Shown: positions 1 to 6,990, numbered from the stretch's first letter. The stretch: 12,790 bases of DNA from Desulfocapsaceae bacterium (GCA_029934775.1 JAOZLO010000038.1:1-12790), one strand, 5' to 3'. Program-made: numbers and translations. Notes: a model not told the origin generated them from the sequence alone.

Positions 1-3000
1 CTTTCCAGCGCACGCTGCAGAATCTCTGTACTCTTATCCAGGGGTGATTTTTTACTTCTAACTGCGGCCAGCTGCCTGCAATAAACGAGAGCTGGCTCAA
101 TATACAATGGTGAAGGTGTACGACAACCGGCCACGAAACAATCCAGCAATAACTCCAGTCCAGGCTTAGAATCATTGGAAGAAAATCTGAACACATCGCA
201 CGCGGTTACAATTGTACTGTTTATTTCCCCTGGAAGATTGTTGGCCACAAGATGATGCAGCCATCCGGCAAGCAGATCTTTTCCCTTTAGCTCTGCATAT
301 CGTGCAAGCATTACGCCATTTTCATACAGATTGGAAAGCGTGCCCGTAAGAATATATCGACCAATATGCAACGTAAAAACAGTGTCCGCAATCCTCTCGC
401 CCATCTCCTGTTTGCGTACAGAATCAACAAAAGAGGCCATCTCATCCAACTTATCAGCATACTGCACGACTCCAGGCTGACCTAACGGCCAGTTCCCTTC
501 GGCTTTCAGTTTTACAAAAAGATCAGACTCGACACCGGCCAGAGACTCACTGACAATATTCTGTTCAACTCTATACTTTGCCAGTCCCTCTGGTTTAAAA
601 AGCTCTCTTTCTTCCGGAAGAATTTGTTCTTTAGCCAGATAAATTCCAAGACAATTTTCTACAAACCAAGCCTGTGGGTTGCTGTAAAAATGAAGCAGAT
701 CATTAAAATTAATCTGTCCGACTTCTCCCTCAAGCTCTCCCTGCCACCACGGTCCTGACGGGGCTGCCTCTTTTTGCAGATTTTCTGCCGTTTTACAGTA
801 GTAGTGACTATAACTAAAGAGTTTATTCTCTCTTTTGTTGACAAAATAAGCTTTATTAAAGGGGTGCAGAGGGTGAACTGTGACAGCATCTTCCACACCG
901 TAACTACCTGAAAGAATCTCCAGGAATTCAGTCACAACTACAGAAGGAGGAATATCTTCATTTGTGCGGATGGATTGACCGATATAGCTGAGATAGAGGG
1001 TGGATCTTGCAGCAAGCAAAGCCTCCAGAAACTGATACCGGTCATCATCCCGGGCTGAACGGTCTCCTGTTCGAAATTTCTGTCCCATCAAATCAAATGT
1101 GGATTTATTATCGGTTTTAGGAAAATCTCCATCATTTAACCCGAGCAGACAGACCACTTTGAAAGGTACAGAGCGCATAGGCAGCATGGAACAGAAGGTG
1201 AGTTGACCACGCAGAAAGCCGGAGCTCGAACGACTCTCCCGAACAAACGACTTCAGCCAGTCGAGAATCACAGCAAAGTCAACTTTATCAGTGTGAAACG
1301 TGCCATAATGTGCTGCCGGTTCAGAGAGTATACTCTGCAACTCGACATAATTTTTATGGTCACTCTCTCCAAAAAGCTCTGCCATAGCACCAAGAAAAGT
1401 TGTTGACCAACCATCTAAATTATGTCCCGATAGAAAACATATTCTGTACCGCTCGATAATATCAACAAACTGACACAATCCTCCTACTATTTCGACCGCA
1501 CTTCCTTCAATATCGGGAAAAGGAAGCACACCACCCACAAATTCTCCTGAGTCGATGGCATACCCCATAAGAAGTCGGTCAAGCCCCGCAGACCAGCTTG
1601 ATTCGGTAAAACGAGAACCCATGTGTTCACGCTGATCGTCGGACAATCCCCACCGAATACCCGAGTCAATCACCCACTGCTGTAAAATATCCAGATCAGC
1701 AGGAATAAGAGAAAAATTGGCGCATACGGTCGGTTGTCTGAGCAGATCCATGATCTCACTCCAACCAAATCGACCTTTGAACAGATCGAGAAAAGAGAGA
1801 AATGCATTTATATATGTGTTCTTTCTCTGCAGGGAAAAATCAGCAATTGAATGCTGGATATCATCAAAAATAACAGGAATAAGAGAGGAATACTTCTGAA
1901 TGTCCGGGGCCATGACAATTATATCCCGAAGCTGCAACGTATGGTCCTCGTGCAGCAATCGAAGCAGATGATCTTTCAAAACTGCAATTTCCCTGAATGC
2001 AGAATGGCAGGAAACGATCCTGACAGAACTGTCGCAACAGGTAAAAGAACTTCCTTTTTCCTCCGATATCTCTCCGTGCAGCAGGTCAGACTGCAGAGTC
2101 TGCAGTAGAGTTGGTGTCTCTGCCTCCAGCAGGAGGTCTTCAAAGCTTTCAAATTCGACTTCAAAGTCGACATTTTCGAGCATCATTTTTTGAAAGTCCC
2201 TTCCCTGCTGCCCCATACCTGCCAGAAGTGGATGTTTTTCATCTCGTTCCGGTTCTTCTGTATTCTCCTGTTGCAGAGAAAGATGAATGCTGCGTTTCAA
2301 TTGAGCTCTTTTTGTTTCCACATCTCCCCAATAATATTTACAGGGAGAAAGAATAAAAAGATGTACATCACAATGTTTGGAGAGATTACTGAGAAATTCC
2401 AGAAAAACAGGCGGCATGATATGCAGACCGAGAACTGAGATCCTCTTCGGTAAAATGTGGGCAAATCTTTGTTCCGATCCCAGTTGTTCAATTACCTGCC
2501 TGAGCAGCATACCACGATGACAACCTCCTTTTAAATCTGAAATCAATTTCAACCAGAGAGCCATCTGCCATTTTTCAACGGGAAGATCTGTAATAGTTCG
2601 ACTCTCACTCCACGCATTGAGCATATCCAAACGCATCACCTGATATTGATCAAAGATGTTTGCGAGCTTTCGAGCAAGCTGGAAACGTTTCAATTCACCA
2701 TTATTACAGGTAAGATATAGCCTTAGTTCGTTTATATTATTATTGGAGAGATCCCGGAGATGTCTTTCAATTCTCCATGTGAGTACCTGTCTGTCATATC
2801 CTTCTGAATTTGTCTTAATCCCGACTTTATCTGCAATAAAACTGAGGAAATGCAGAGGAAACATAAATTTGAAGTTACAGAAACTTCTCAACTCATCCGC
2901 CATAGTCTGACAGACCATACGTTCCAATCCCTGGCTCTGGATCAGAAACAGCTCTTGAGCGAAAAGATCACGCTTCACATCAGCCCTGATTACAGCGCTG

Positions 3001-3050
3001 AGATGGCTGAGCAAATTTTCAGTTCTATTGGAAGTGTGGAGATAGAACAT
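1..3050 (-). CDS. recC: Exodeoxyribonuclease V gamma subunit RecC, partial (C-terminus beyond left edge)
   Basis: RecC is the non-catalytic scaffold and Chi-recognising subunit of the RecBCD helicase-nuclease, which processes double-strand breaks for RecA. Reading the minus strand from the ATG at 3048-3050, the frame stays open for about 1016 codons to the window edge. E. coli RecC has about 1120 residues, so roughly the last 100 are missing. Recognisable stretches are the N-terminus MFYLHTSNRTENLL, the 'LARKLANIFDQYQVMR' segment near residue 122, 'ISVLGLHIMPPVF' near 205, 'VRIVSCHSAFREI' near 343, the signature 'VVCLLGLNDGDFPK' near 635, 'GDRSARDDDRYQFLEAL' near 662, 'YIGQSIRTNED' near 690, and 'FYSNPQAWFVEN' near 787. 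The last begins the region that in E. coli holds the inactive nuclease-like fold. An in-frame TAG seven codons upstream makes this ATG the first available start, although no clear Shine-Dalgarno precedes it. Identification is firm from motif order. The presence of recB and recD to the left is inferred. Confidence 0.93.
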   Translation of the reverse strand, partial: MFYLHTSNRTENLLSHLSAVIRADVKRDLFAQELFLIQSQGLERMVCQTMADELRSFCNFKFMFPLHFLSFIADKVGIKTNSEGYDRQVLTWRIERHLRDLSNNNINELRLYLTCNNGELKRFQLARKLANIFDQYQVMRLDMLNAWSESRTITDLPVEKWQMALWLKLISDLKGGCHRGMLLRQVIEQLGSEQRFAHILPKRISVLGLHIMPPVFLEFLSNLSKHCDVHLFILSPCKYYWGDVETKRAQLKRSIHLSLQQENTEEPERDEKHPLLAGMGQQGRDFQKMMLENVDFEVEFESFEDLLLEAETPTLLQTLQSDLLHGEISEEKGSSFTCCDSSVRIVSCHSAFREIAVLKDHLLRLLHEDHTLQLRDIIVMAPDIQKYSSLIPVIFDDIQHSIADFSLQRKNTYINAFLSFLDLFKGRFGWSEIMDLLRQPTVCANFSLIPADLDILQQWVIDSGIRWGLSDDQREHMGSRFTESSWSAGLDRLLMGYAIDSGEFVGGVLPFPDIEGSAVEIVGGLCQFVDIIERYRICFLSGHNLDGWSTTFLGAMAELFGESDHKNYVELQSILSEPAAHYGTFHTDKVDFAVILDWLKSFVRESRSSSGFLRGQLTFCSMLPMRSVPFKVVCLLGLNDGDFPKTDNKSTFDLMGQKFRTGDRSARDDDRYQFLEALLAARSTLYLSYIGQSIRTNEDIPPSVVVTEFLEILSGSYGVEDAVTVHPLHPFNKAYFVNKRENKLFSYSHYYCKTAENLQKEAAPSGPWWQGELEGEVGQINFNDLLHFYSNPQAWFVENCLGIYLAKEQILPEERELFKPEGLAKYRVEQNIVSESLAGVESDLFVKLKAEGNWPLGQPGVVQYADKLDEMASFVDSVRKQEMGERIADTVFTLHIGRYILTGTLSNLYENGVMLARYAELKGKDLLAGWLHHLVANNLPGEINSTIVTACDVFRFSSNDSKPGLELLLDCFVAGCRTPSPLYIEPALVYCRQLAAVRSKKSPLDKSTEILQRALE

Positions 3051-3268
3051 GGAAGTGTTTATTGGCTAAAGTGTTAAGTTGTCAGTTATCACTGGCAACG
3101 CGTAGAGATAGAATAATTAATTTCGATTTTCGCCTAAAACAGCAAATACGATATGTTACATCTCACAGCGTGGGATTCTGTACTGTCAACTGAAAACTGA
3201 TAACTGGAAACTTCAATTTATTTATAGTTAGAAGCAAAATCATTTTACAGTTTTAATAACTCTTTGTA
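3051..3268. other. Non-coding gap between the 99-residue membrane protein gene and recC
   Basis: No reading frame here looks like a gene. The segment separates two minus-strand genes, so it should contain any independent recC promoter. A minus-strand TTGACA exists at 3184-3189, but I found no convincing -10 box at the right distance. Most of the gap is taken up by the heptad-type inverted repeat annotated separately. Confidence 0.6.
3076..3213. repeat. Inverted pair of NAACTGA-like heptad repeats
   Basis: The arms 3076-3091 (aagttgtcagttatca) and 3198-3213 (tgataactggaaactt) are inverted copies matching at 14 of 16 positions, separated by about 106 bases. The right arm belongs to a tandem of 7-mers in phase: 3187-3193 caactga, 3194-3200 aaactga, 3201-3207 taactgg and 3208-3214 aaacttc. 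The left arm read on the minus strand shows two more units, taactga and caactta. Heptad repeats of this sort are known from intergenic DNA, for example the STRR repeats of cyanobacteria. Whether this belongs to a dispersed family in this genome cannot be judged from one window. Confidence 0.6.
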
Positions 3269-3568
3269 TTATAACCCACCAACAGGTTTTCCGGCATATT
3301 CATATATTCCGTAGATAAGACCGGCAAGAATACCGATTGCAAAAAAGAGCCGTAACCTTCTATCCCAGGGAATTTTATCCCCGTCTGCCATATACTGCAG
3401 GAAAACAATAATAACGTATGTAACACCGGCTACATAGGGTGCTGTCTGGGCAATCTGCCAAAAGCTGCTCTTGAGGGTTGAAAGTGTATCAGAACCTAAC
3501 CGCAGGTTGAATAAAAGATACAATACAGCCGAAATATAAAACGTCAATTTTCTTTCAATAGCTATCAT
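3269..3568 (-). CDS. Small hypothetical integral membrane protein (99 aa)
   Basis: I do not recognise a named family. Three hydrophobic segments are visible: about residues 10-25 (FYISAVLYLLFNLRLG), 43-61 (APYVAGVTYVIIVFLQYMA) and 73-93 (LFFAIGILAGLIYGIYEY). A charged loop (ADGDKIPWDRRLR) lies between the second and third. This predicts a three-helix inner-membrane protein with no signal peptide cleavage site or catalytic motif. The start ATG (3566-3568) is half of a CATATG shared with the divergent gene, and only a weak purine stretch precedes it. A TTG at codon 8 is a possible alternative start. The next gene in the same direction is recC, 218 bases downstream, so co-transcription is possible but not shown. 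The composition strongly suggests a real membrane protein. The function is unknown. Confidence 0.7.
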   Translation of the reverse strand: MIAIERKLTFYISAVLYLLFNLRLGSDTLSTLKSSFWQIAQTAPYVAGVTYVIIVFLQYMADGDKIPWDRRLRLFFAIGILAGLIYGIYEYAGKPVGGL

Positions 3569-4684
3569 ATGAACTCACTCAACTCCCTCTATTTCCCAGG
3601 AACAATTTTCCATTCAACCAGCCAATATCCACTTTTTCTTTTGTTTTCCACATTGCATCTACTCAGAGTGGCTGAACACAATATACATGGTAGTTGCGTC
3701 CAGGCAACTGATAGTTTCATTAAATCCGGTTTGTGCCGAGTGCATACCCCCAGCCCCCTGGGGAACGATTTAGAACGATTCATCAACCTCATAAACGATA
3801 TAAAGAACAGAAAAGATGAGTATGCTTCCCAGCTCAGTGCTCTCACTCTGGCAGCAATGTCTCCTTACCCTGGTAAAGGGGACAGCGATTCCAGGCAGGA
3901 AATAATCTCAGCTCTTCTCAATAATGAACAGCTCTATTCAGGCAGACAAAAGGAACAGAAAACGCTGGAGCTCTGGCAAGCCAGGCTGGTATTAGCCATA
4001 GGTGAAATCCTCGACTGTGAAGAAGAAGATATTGCCCGACAACTTGCTGCTGTAAAGGATGAGGAAGCCGAACTTTTCAAGGAATTACAGGGAAAAGAAC
4101 ATAACCCTGAAGATGAGAATCCCTTTGAAGAACTTTTACTCATCAGGGAAAATATTGCTCCACCTACCTCAGGCAACATTCAAAAACGGTTTCTCAGCTG
4201 GAAGCAATTATATAGAGAAGGAAGCCTGACCTGCGACCTGCTTTTGACCACCAGCAGAGATACCGCCGACCGGATATTAGAGTCATTTAGTACGGAAAGC
4301 TGTGAAAAGACTGTCTATTCAGGCCAGCTCTCACTTCCTGCTATTGTAAGTCGGCATGAAGACGATGCAATACAACGGATCTGTTCTTTTCGGGAAAAAA
4401 ATAAGGTTATAATTGATAAAATAAGAGAACAATTAGTCGATCTGAAAACCGACAATAGTCCGGCAGAAGAAAACAATTCCAGAGAAATTTTATCCAGCTA
4501 TAGAGAACCGTGGGAAGAAAGCCTTCAATCACACTTTCCCGCCAAAGAATTCGGCCGCATACCTCTTTCTTTTTACTGCTTTACCAGCACACCCTGCTCA
4601 ACGCTGCTGGGAACAGATAGCCAGGACAGCAACCATATCAATGGTTTGATGGCAATTGCTGATATCACTGCCGGCAGGATTTAA
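3569..4684 (+). CDS. Conserved hypothetical protein, cytoplasmic (371 aa)
   Basis: No known domain is recognisable. The N-terminus, with LYFPGTIFHSTSQY followed by PLFLLFSTLHLLRVAE (residues 7-35), resembles a family of Desulfobacterota hypothetical proteins from memory, which I cannot verify here. After that come a PLGNDLERF segment (63-71), a long charged helical region (about 110-200, rich in Glu, Lys and Gln, ending in PFEELLLIRENIAPP), and a C-terminal part containing SLPAIVSRHEDDAIQ (about 255-268). There is no signal peptide, and the hydrophobic patch at 20-33 looks too short and polar-flanked to be a membrane anchor. The coding reading is supported by length, by short fragmented opposite frames, and by a terminator placed exactly at the stop codon. 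Start ATG 3569 has no Shine-Dalgarno, and no in-frame start codon was seen in the 50 bases upstream. It is divergent from the 99-residue membrane protein with no gap. Confidence 0.8.
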   Translation: MNSLNSLYFPGTIFHSTSQYPLFLLFSTLHLLRVAEHNIHGSCVQATDSFIKSGLCRVHTPSPLGNDLERFINLINDIKNRKDEYASQLSALTLAAMSPYPGKGDSDSRQEIISALLNNEQLYSGRQKEQKTLELWQARLVLAIGEILDCEEEDIARQLAAVKDEEAELFKELQGKEHNPEDENPFEELLLIRENIAPPTSGNIQKRFLSWKQLYREGSLTCDLLLTTSRDTADRILESFSTESCEKTVYSGQLSLPAIVSRHEDDAIQRICSFREKNKVIIDKIREQLVDLKTDNSPAEENNSREILSSYREPWEESLQSHFPAKEFGRIPLSFYCFTSTPCSTLLGTDSQDSNHINGLMAIADITAGRI

Positions 4685-4703
4685 CCTGCCAGCAAATTTT
4701 TTT
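4669..4703 (+). terminator. Rho-independent terminator overlapping the stop of the 371-aa gene
   Basis: GGCAGG (4673-4678) pairs with CCTGCC (4685-4690) around the loop ATTTAA, which contains the TAA stop codon (4682-4684). After one mismatch three further base pairs extend the stem (tgc 4669-4671 with gca 4692-4694). A run of seven T follows at 4697-4703. This is a standard intrinsic terminator for plus-strand transcription; the minus side has no T-run. Confidence 0.8.
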
Positions 4704-4712
4704 ATTTCTCTC

Positions 4713-4754
4713 ACCACAGAGGGCACAGAGTAAAATCTCTGTGCCCTCTGTGGT
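4713..4754. repeat. Perfect 18-bp inverted repeat of the CACAGAG type
   Basis: accacagagggcacagag (4713-4730) and ctctgtgccctctgtggt (4737-4754) are exact inverted copies around the loop taaaat. The sequence lies between the convergent 371-aa gene and the universal stress protein gene. The arms consist of CACAGAG-like units, a style of intergenic palindrome I know from many unrelated bacterial genomes. A T-rich tract follows on the plus strand (ttaagtttttcttg), so it may be a back-up terminator. It does not end in a T-run on the minus strand. Confidence 0.8.
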
Positions 4755-4800
4755 TTAAGTTTTTCTTGCTTTTTTATTACAAGGTTTTGGCAGTAAGGTA

Positions 4801-5277
4801 TTAACAGCAAGTATAGGGGTTAATTGTCATTACCGGACAGGAGGCATTACGAACAACCTTACCGGCAACACTGCCGAACATTATTTTTTCCAGTCCCTTA
4901 TAGCCATGTGTTCCCATAACTATTAACTCAGCCTCAAGGTCAGAGGCATACTCAACGATCTGCTCAGCCACATCCCCCATAAAAACTTTAAAAGTGAGTT
5001 CCGTAACCCCGCATTTTTTGCAGAAATCTTCCATTTCTTCACAAAAAGAAGCCATTTTGTGTTCTGCTCCATCAACCAACTCGCCTTCCAGGGTCGGCAT
5101 GCTCATTTGTGGCACGAAAAAACCGGAGTAATCTTCAAAATTCTGCACTACAAACACGAGATGCATTGATGCATTGAACTTTCCTGCAAAATAGGCTGCT
5201 GATTCTGCTATTATCTTTGAATTATCGGAGAAATCCACAGGAGTAACCACTTTTTTAATCTCGCTAATTATACTCAT
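4801..5277 (-). CDS. Universal stress protein, UspA family
   Basis: A single Usp domain of 158 residues, the usual size for a one-domain cytoplasmic stress protein that dimerises and often binds ATP. It begins MSIISEIKKVVTPVDFSDNS, with the typical first strand and the D of 'TPVDFS'. It ends with the nucleotide-binding signature 'ELIVMGTHGYKGLEKIMFGS', which fits the G-2X-G-9X-G-S/T pattern, followed by 'NASCPVMTI'. The ATP-binding type of Usp is therefore expected. I chose the ATG at 5275-5277 because a strong AAGGAGG lies five bases before it. The frame is open further upstream to 5361, giving 28 extra residues (MNYLHLQQKYEK...) that do not resemble Usp sequence. The protein ends in CysCys. 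The REC-REC-GGDEF gene is 111 bases upstream in the same direction, so the two may share a transcript. Confidence 0.92.
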   Translation of the reverse strand: MSIISEIKKVVTPVDFSDNSKIIAESAAYFAGKFNASMHLVFVVQNFEDYSGFFVPQMSMPTLEGELVDGAEHKMASFCEEMEDFCKKCGVTELTFKVFMGDVAEQIVEYASDLEAELIVMGTHGYKGLEKIMFGSVAGKVVRNASCPVMTINPYTCC

Positions 5278-5282
5278 ATTCC

Positions 5283-5289
5283 CCTCCTT
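5283..5289 (-). promoter_or_regulatory. Ribosome binding site deciding the universal stress protein start
   Basis: The minus strand reads AAGGAGG with five bases before ATG 5277. This supports the 158-residue protein over the 186-residue version starting at 5361. Confidence 0.8.
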
Positions 5290-5360
5290 TTGTATGAATT
5301 GATAAGAACCCTGCTCTCCTTCAATTTTCTCATATTTCTGTTGTAAATGCAAATAATTCA

Positions 5361-5373
5361 ACAGATAATCTGT
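5361..5373. promoter_or_regulatory. 13-bp palindrome between the GGDEF regulator and stress protein genes
   Basis: acagat-a-atctgt is a perfect palindrome about 15 bases downstream of the regulator's stop and about 84 bases upstream of the stress protein start. It is a candidate operator or small RNA stem. No strong promoter boxes were found next to it, so its function is uncertain. Confidence 0.3.
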
Positions 5374-5388
5374 CTGATTTAATCGGAA

Positions 5389-6744
5389 TCACGTAGGTGA
5401 TTCTCCTGAGGAAAGAGAAGAGAAAATTTCCACTCTATTCCTGCCGTTTTCCTTGGCCTTATAGAGTGCCTGATCAGCCTGAGACAACAATTTATCCGGA
5501 TTTTCAGGTCGATTCTCCTGAAGTGAGGAGATTCCTATACTGATCGTCACCTGCAGTTTTGACCTGCCATCAGAGTATCTTTTTGTTTCTGCAGAATTAC
5601 GAATAGTTTCCGCTATTTTCTCACATCCCTGCAAATCCGTACCGGGCAGCAAAAGGACAAATTCCTCGCCTCCATAGCGAGCAGCGATTACAGATTCCCG
5701 AGGCTGCCGTGCCAAAATATTTGCAAATTCTATAAGGACAAGATCACCAAAAGCATGACCATAAGTATCATTAACTTTCTTGAAATAATCTAGATCCATC
5801 AGGATACAACCCAGATGCTGATTATTCCGTTGCGCCTGTGCAAAGTGTCTGGCCAGAGTCTCCTGAAAAAACCCCCGGTTATAAATGGAGGTAAGTCCGT
5901 CATGTTCTGCCTGGTGCCGAAGTGTACCGTTCAGTCTCTCCAGTTGTTTGACGTACTTCCTGACGTTCAGATGAGTAATAATTCTGGCTCTCAATTCCTC
6001 TTCAATAAATGGTTTGTGCAGGTAGTCACTTGCACCGGCGCTGAAAAAACCAAGCACAACTTTTTTTGCGTTGGTAGAGCTGATAAAGAATTTTGGGACC
6101 TGACGCATGTTTTCAAATTTCATCAGTTCACGGCATAACTCATCCCCGCACATCCCGGGCATAAGATGATCAGTAATGACCAGATCAAAAGAATATTCCC
6201 CACTTTTTACCAGACCCAGCGCTTCACTACCGTCTGAAGCTTCAACGACCTGCAGGCCAATTCTAGTCAAACTGTCACTGACTGTTCGGCGAATTGAGCG
6301 AGAGTCATCAACCACCAGGGCAGTCATACCGTCAAACTGCTCCAGAGGTTTCAGAACATTATTGACAGCCCGGAGGATATCACCCGGCGCAAAAGGTTTG
6401 CTGATAAAATCAATAATATTGAGTTCATTTCCTCTTTGCCGGTCTTCCGTGCTGTCAGCACCAGAGACAAAGAAAACTGGAATTTCGGCAGATCGTCGTT
6501 TTTTCCGGCTCTGCTCCCTGGCACCTGCCCGCAGCGTGCGACAAACCTCAAAACCATCCATAATCGGCATATCAATGTCAAGAGTTATCAGATCAGGAGA
6601 ATTCTCTGCCTGCTCAAGAATATCCAGCGCCTCCATCCCGTTCCCTGCTAATATCACCTCGTACCCGGCTTCTGACAATTCTTTGTGAATGAGAAACCTG
6701 ATGGCTGCAGAATCATCGACCACGAGAATGGTTTGCTTTGACAT
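5389..6744 (-). CDS. Response regulator with two receiver domains and a diguanylate cyclase domain (REC-REC-GGDEF, PleD-like)
   Basis: 451 residues. The first receiver domain has Asp10-Asp11, phospho-acceptor Asp56 in 'LDIDMPIMDG' and Lys116 in 'ISKPF'. It carries a basic loop at about 74-85 (GAREQSRKKRRS). The second receiver has Asp146-Asp147, Asp192 in 'TDHLMPGM' and Lys244 in 'HKPF', so both look phosphorylatable. The C-terminal GGDEF domain (about 275-440) has 'MDLDYFKKVNDTYGH' (316-330) and the active-site loop GGEEF at 358-362, so it should make c-di-GMP from two GTP. The usual RxxD inhibition site just before the active loop reads R-E-S-V (349-352). No transmembrane segment is present. 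The architecture matches PleD-type cyclases, where a histidine kinase acts through the receivers; no kinase gene is in the window. ATG 6744 follows GAGGA at six bases. The gene is divergent from the MOSC gene and upstream of the stress protein gene. Confidence 0.93.
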   Translation of the reverse strand: MSKQTILVVDDSAAIRFLIHKELSEAGYEVILAGNGMEALDILEQAENSPDLITLDIDMPIMDGFEVCRTLRAGAREQSRKKRRSAEIPVFFVSGADSTEDRQRGNELNIIDFISKPFAPGDILRAVNNVLKPLEQFDGMTALVVDDSRSIRRTVSDSLTRIGLQVVEASDGSEALGLVKSGEYSFDLVITDHLMPGMCGDELCRELMKFENMRQVPKFFISSTNAKKVVLGFFSAGASDYLHKPFIEEELRARIITHLNVRKYVKQLERLNGTLRHQAEHDGLTSIYNRGFFQETLARHFAQAQRNNQHLGCILMDLDYFKKVNDTYGHAFGDLVLIEFANILARQPRESVIAARYGGEEFVLLLPGTDLQGCEKIAETIRNSAETKRYSDGRSKLQVTISIGISSLQENRPENPDKLLSQADQALYKAKENGRNRVEIFSSLSSGESPT

Positions 6745-6824
6745 GAGTGTTCCTCATTTTATTTTAAATTGTTCAGTATTGTCCGGTTAGGATTTCGAAG
6801 TCTACGCTATCTGAAGGAGGATAA

Positions 6825-6848
6825 ATGAGTTATTTTTTTTGTGTGTAA
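6825..6848 (+). other. Possible seven-codon leader ORF with strong ribosome binding site
   Basis: AAGGAGG (6814-6820) is followed after four bases by ATG, encoding MSYFFCV and TAA. The run of eight T at 6833-6840 lies inside it. A -1 slip, or one extra T, would open the frame for 40 residues, up to a TGA at 6944-6946. It may be a leader peptide, a decayed gene, or chance. It lies upstream of the mapped plus promoter, so it would need a different transcript. Confidence 0.2.
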
Positions 6849-6942
6849 ACGCAAGGTTAATCGTTATAAAAACAATTGCAAGAAAGAAGGTACAAACCTC
6901 TTTAAAGAAGTGCTCATCCTCTCTCCAGATCAGAGAATGGAA

Positions 6943-6970
6943 TTGACAAATTTTTCAATAGCTATATTAT
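6943..6970 (+). promoter_or_regulatory. Sigma-70 promoter for the MOSC gene
   Basis: A perfect -35 TTGACA (6943-6948), a 16-base spacer, and TATTAT (6965-6970; five of six matches to TATAAT) predict transcription start near 6977. That gives a leader of about 55 bases before ATG 7033. Confidence 0.65.
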
Positions 6971-6990
6971 CCCAATAGCTACATTGTAGC
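6956..6990. promoter_or_regulatory. Probable operator: 9-bp direct repeats and a 13-bp palindrome over promoter and start site
   Basis: caatagcta occurs exactly at 6956-6964 and 6973-6981, a 17-base period, with the -10 box between the copies. The second copy runs into the perfect palindrome gctaca-t-tgtagc (6978-6990), which overlaps the predicted transcription start. Placement fits a repressor site. The binding protein is unknown. Confidence 0.4.

Noticed and set aside
1203-3077. Several plus-strand ORFs of 60-85 codons over the left 3 kb
   Set aside because: They lie entirely opposite the continuous recC frame, have no family resemblance and are explained as shadows.
5278-5361. Longer universal stress protein starting at 5361
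   Set aside because: The 28 extra residues are unlike Usp sequence, and the AAGGAGG before 5277 fixes the shorter start.
6176-6688. 170-codon plus-strand ORF opposite the GGDEF regulator
   Set aside because: The protein is Ser/Arg-rich with no recognisable motif, and the opposite strand carries two clear receiver domains.
6880-6910. Imperfect stem aaagaaggt/acctcttt in the divergent region
   Set aside because: Short, bulged and without a T-run. It is probably chance in AT-rich sequence.
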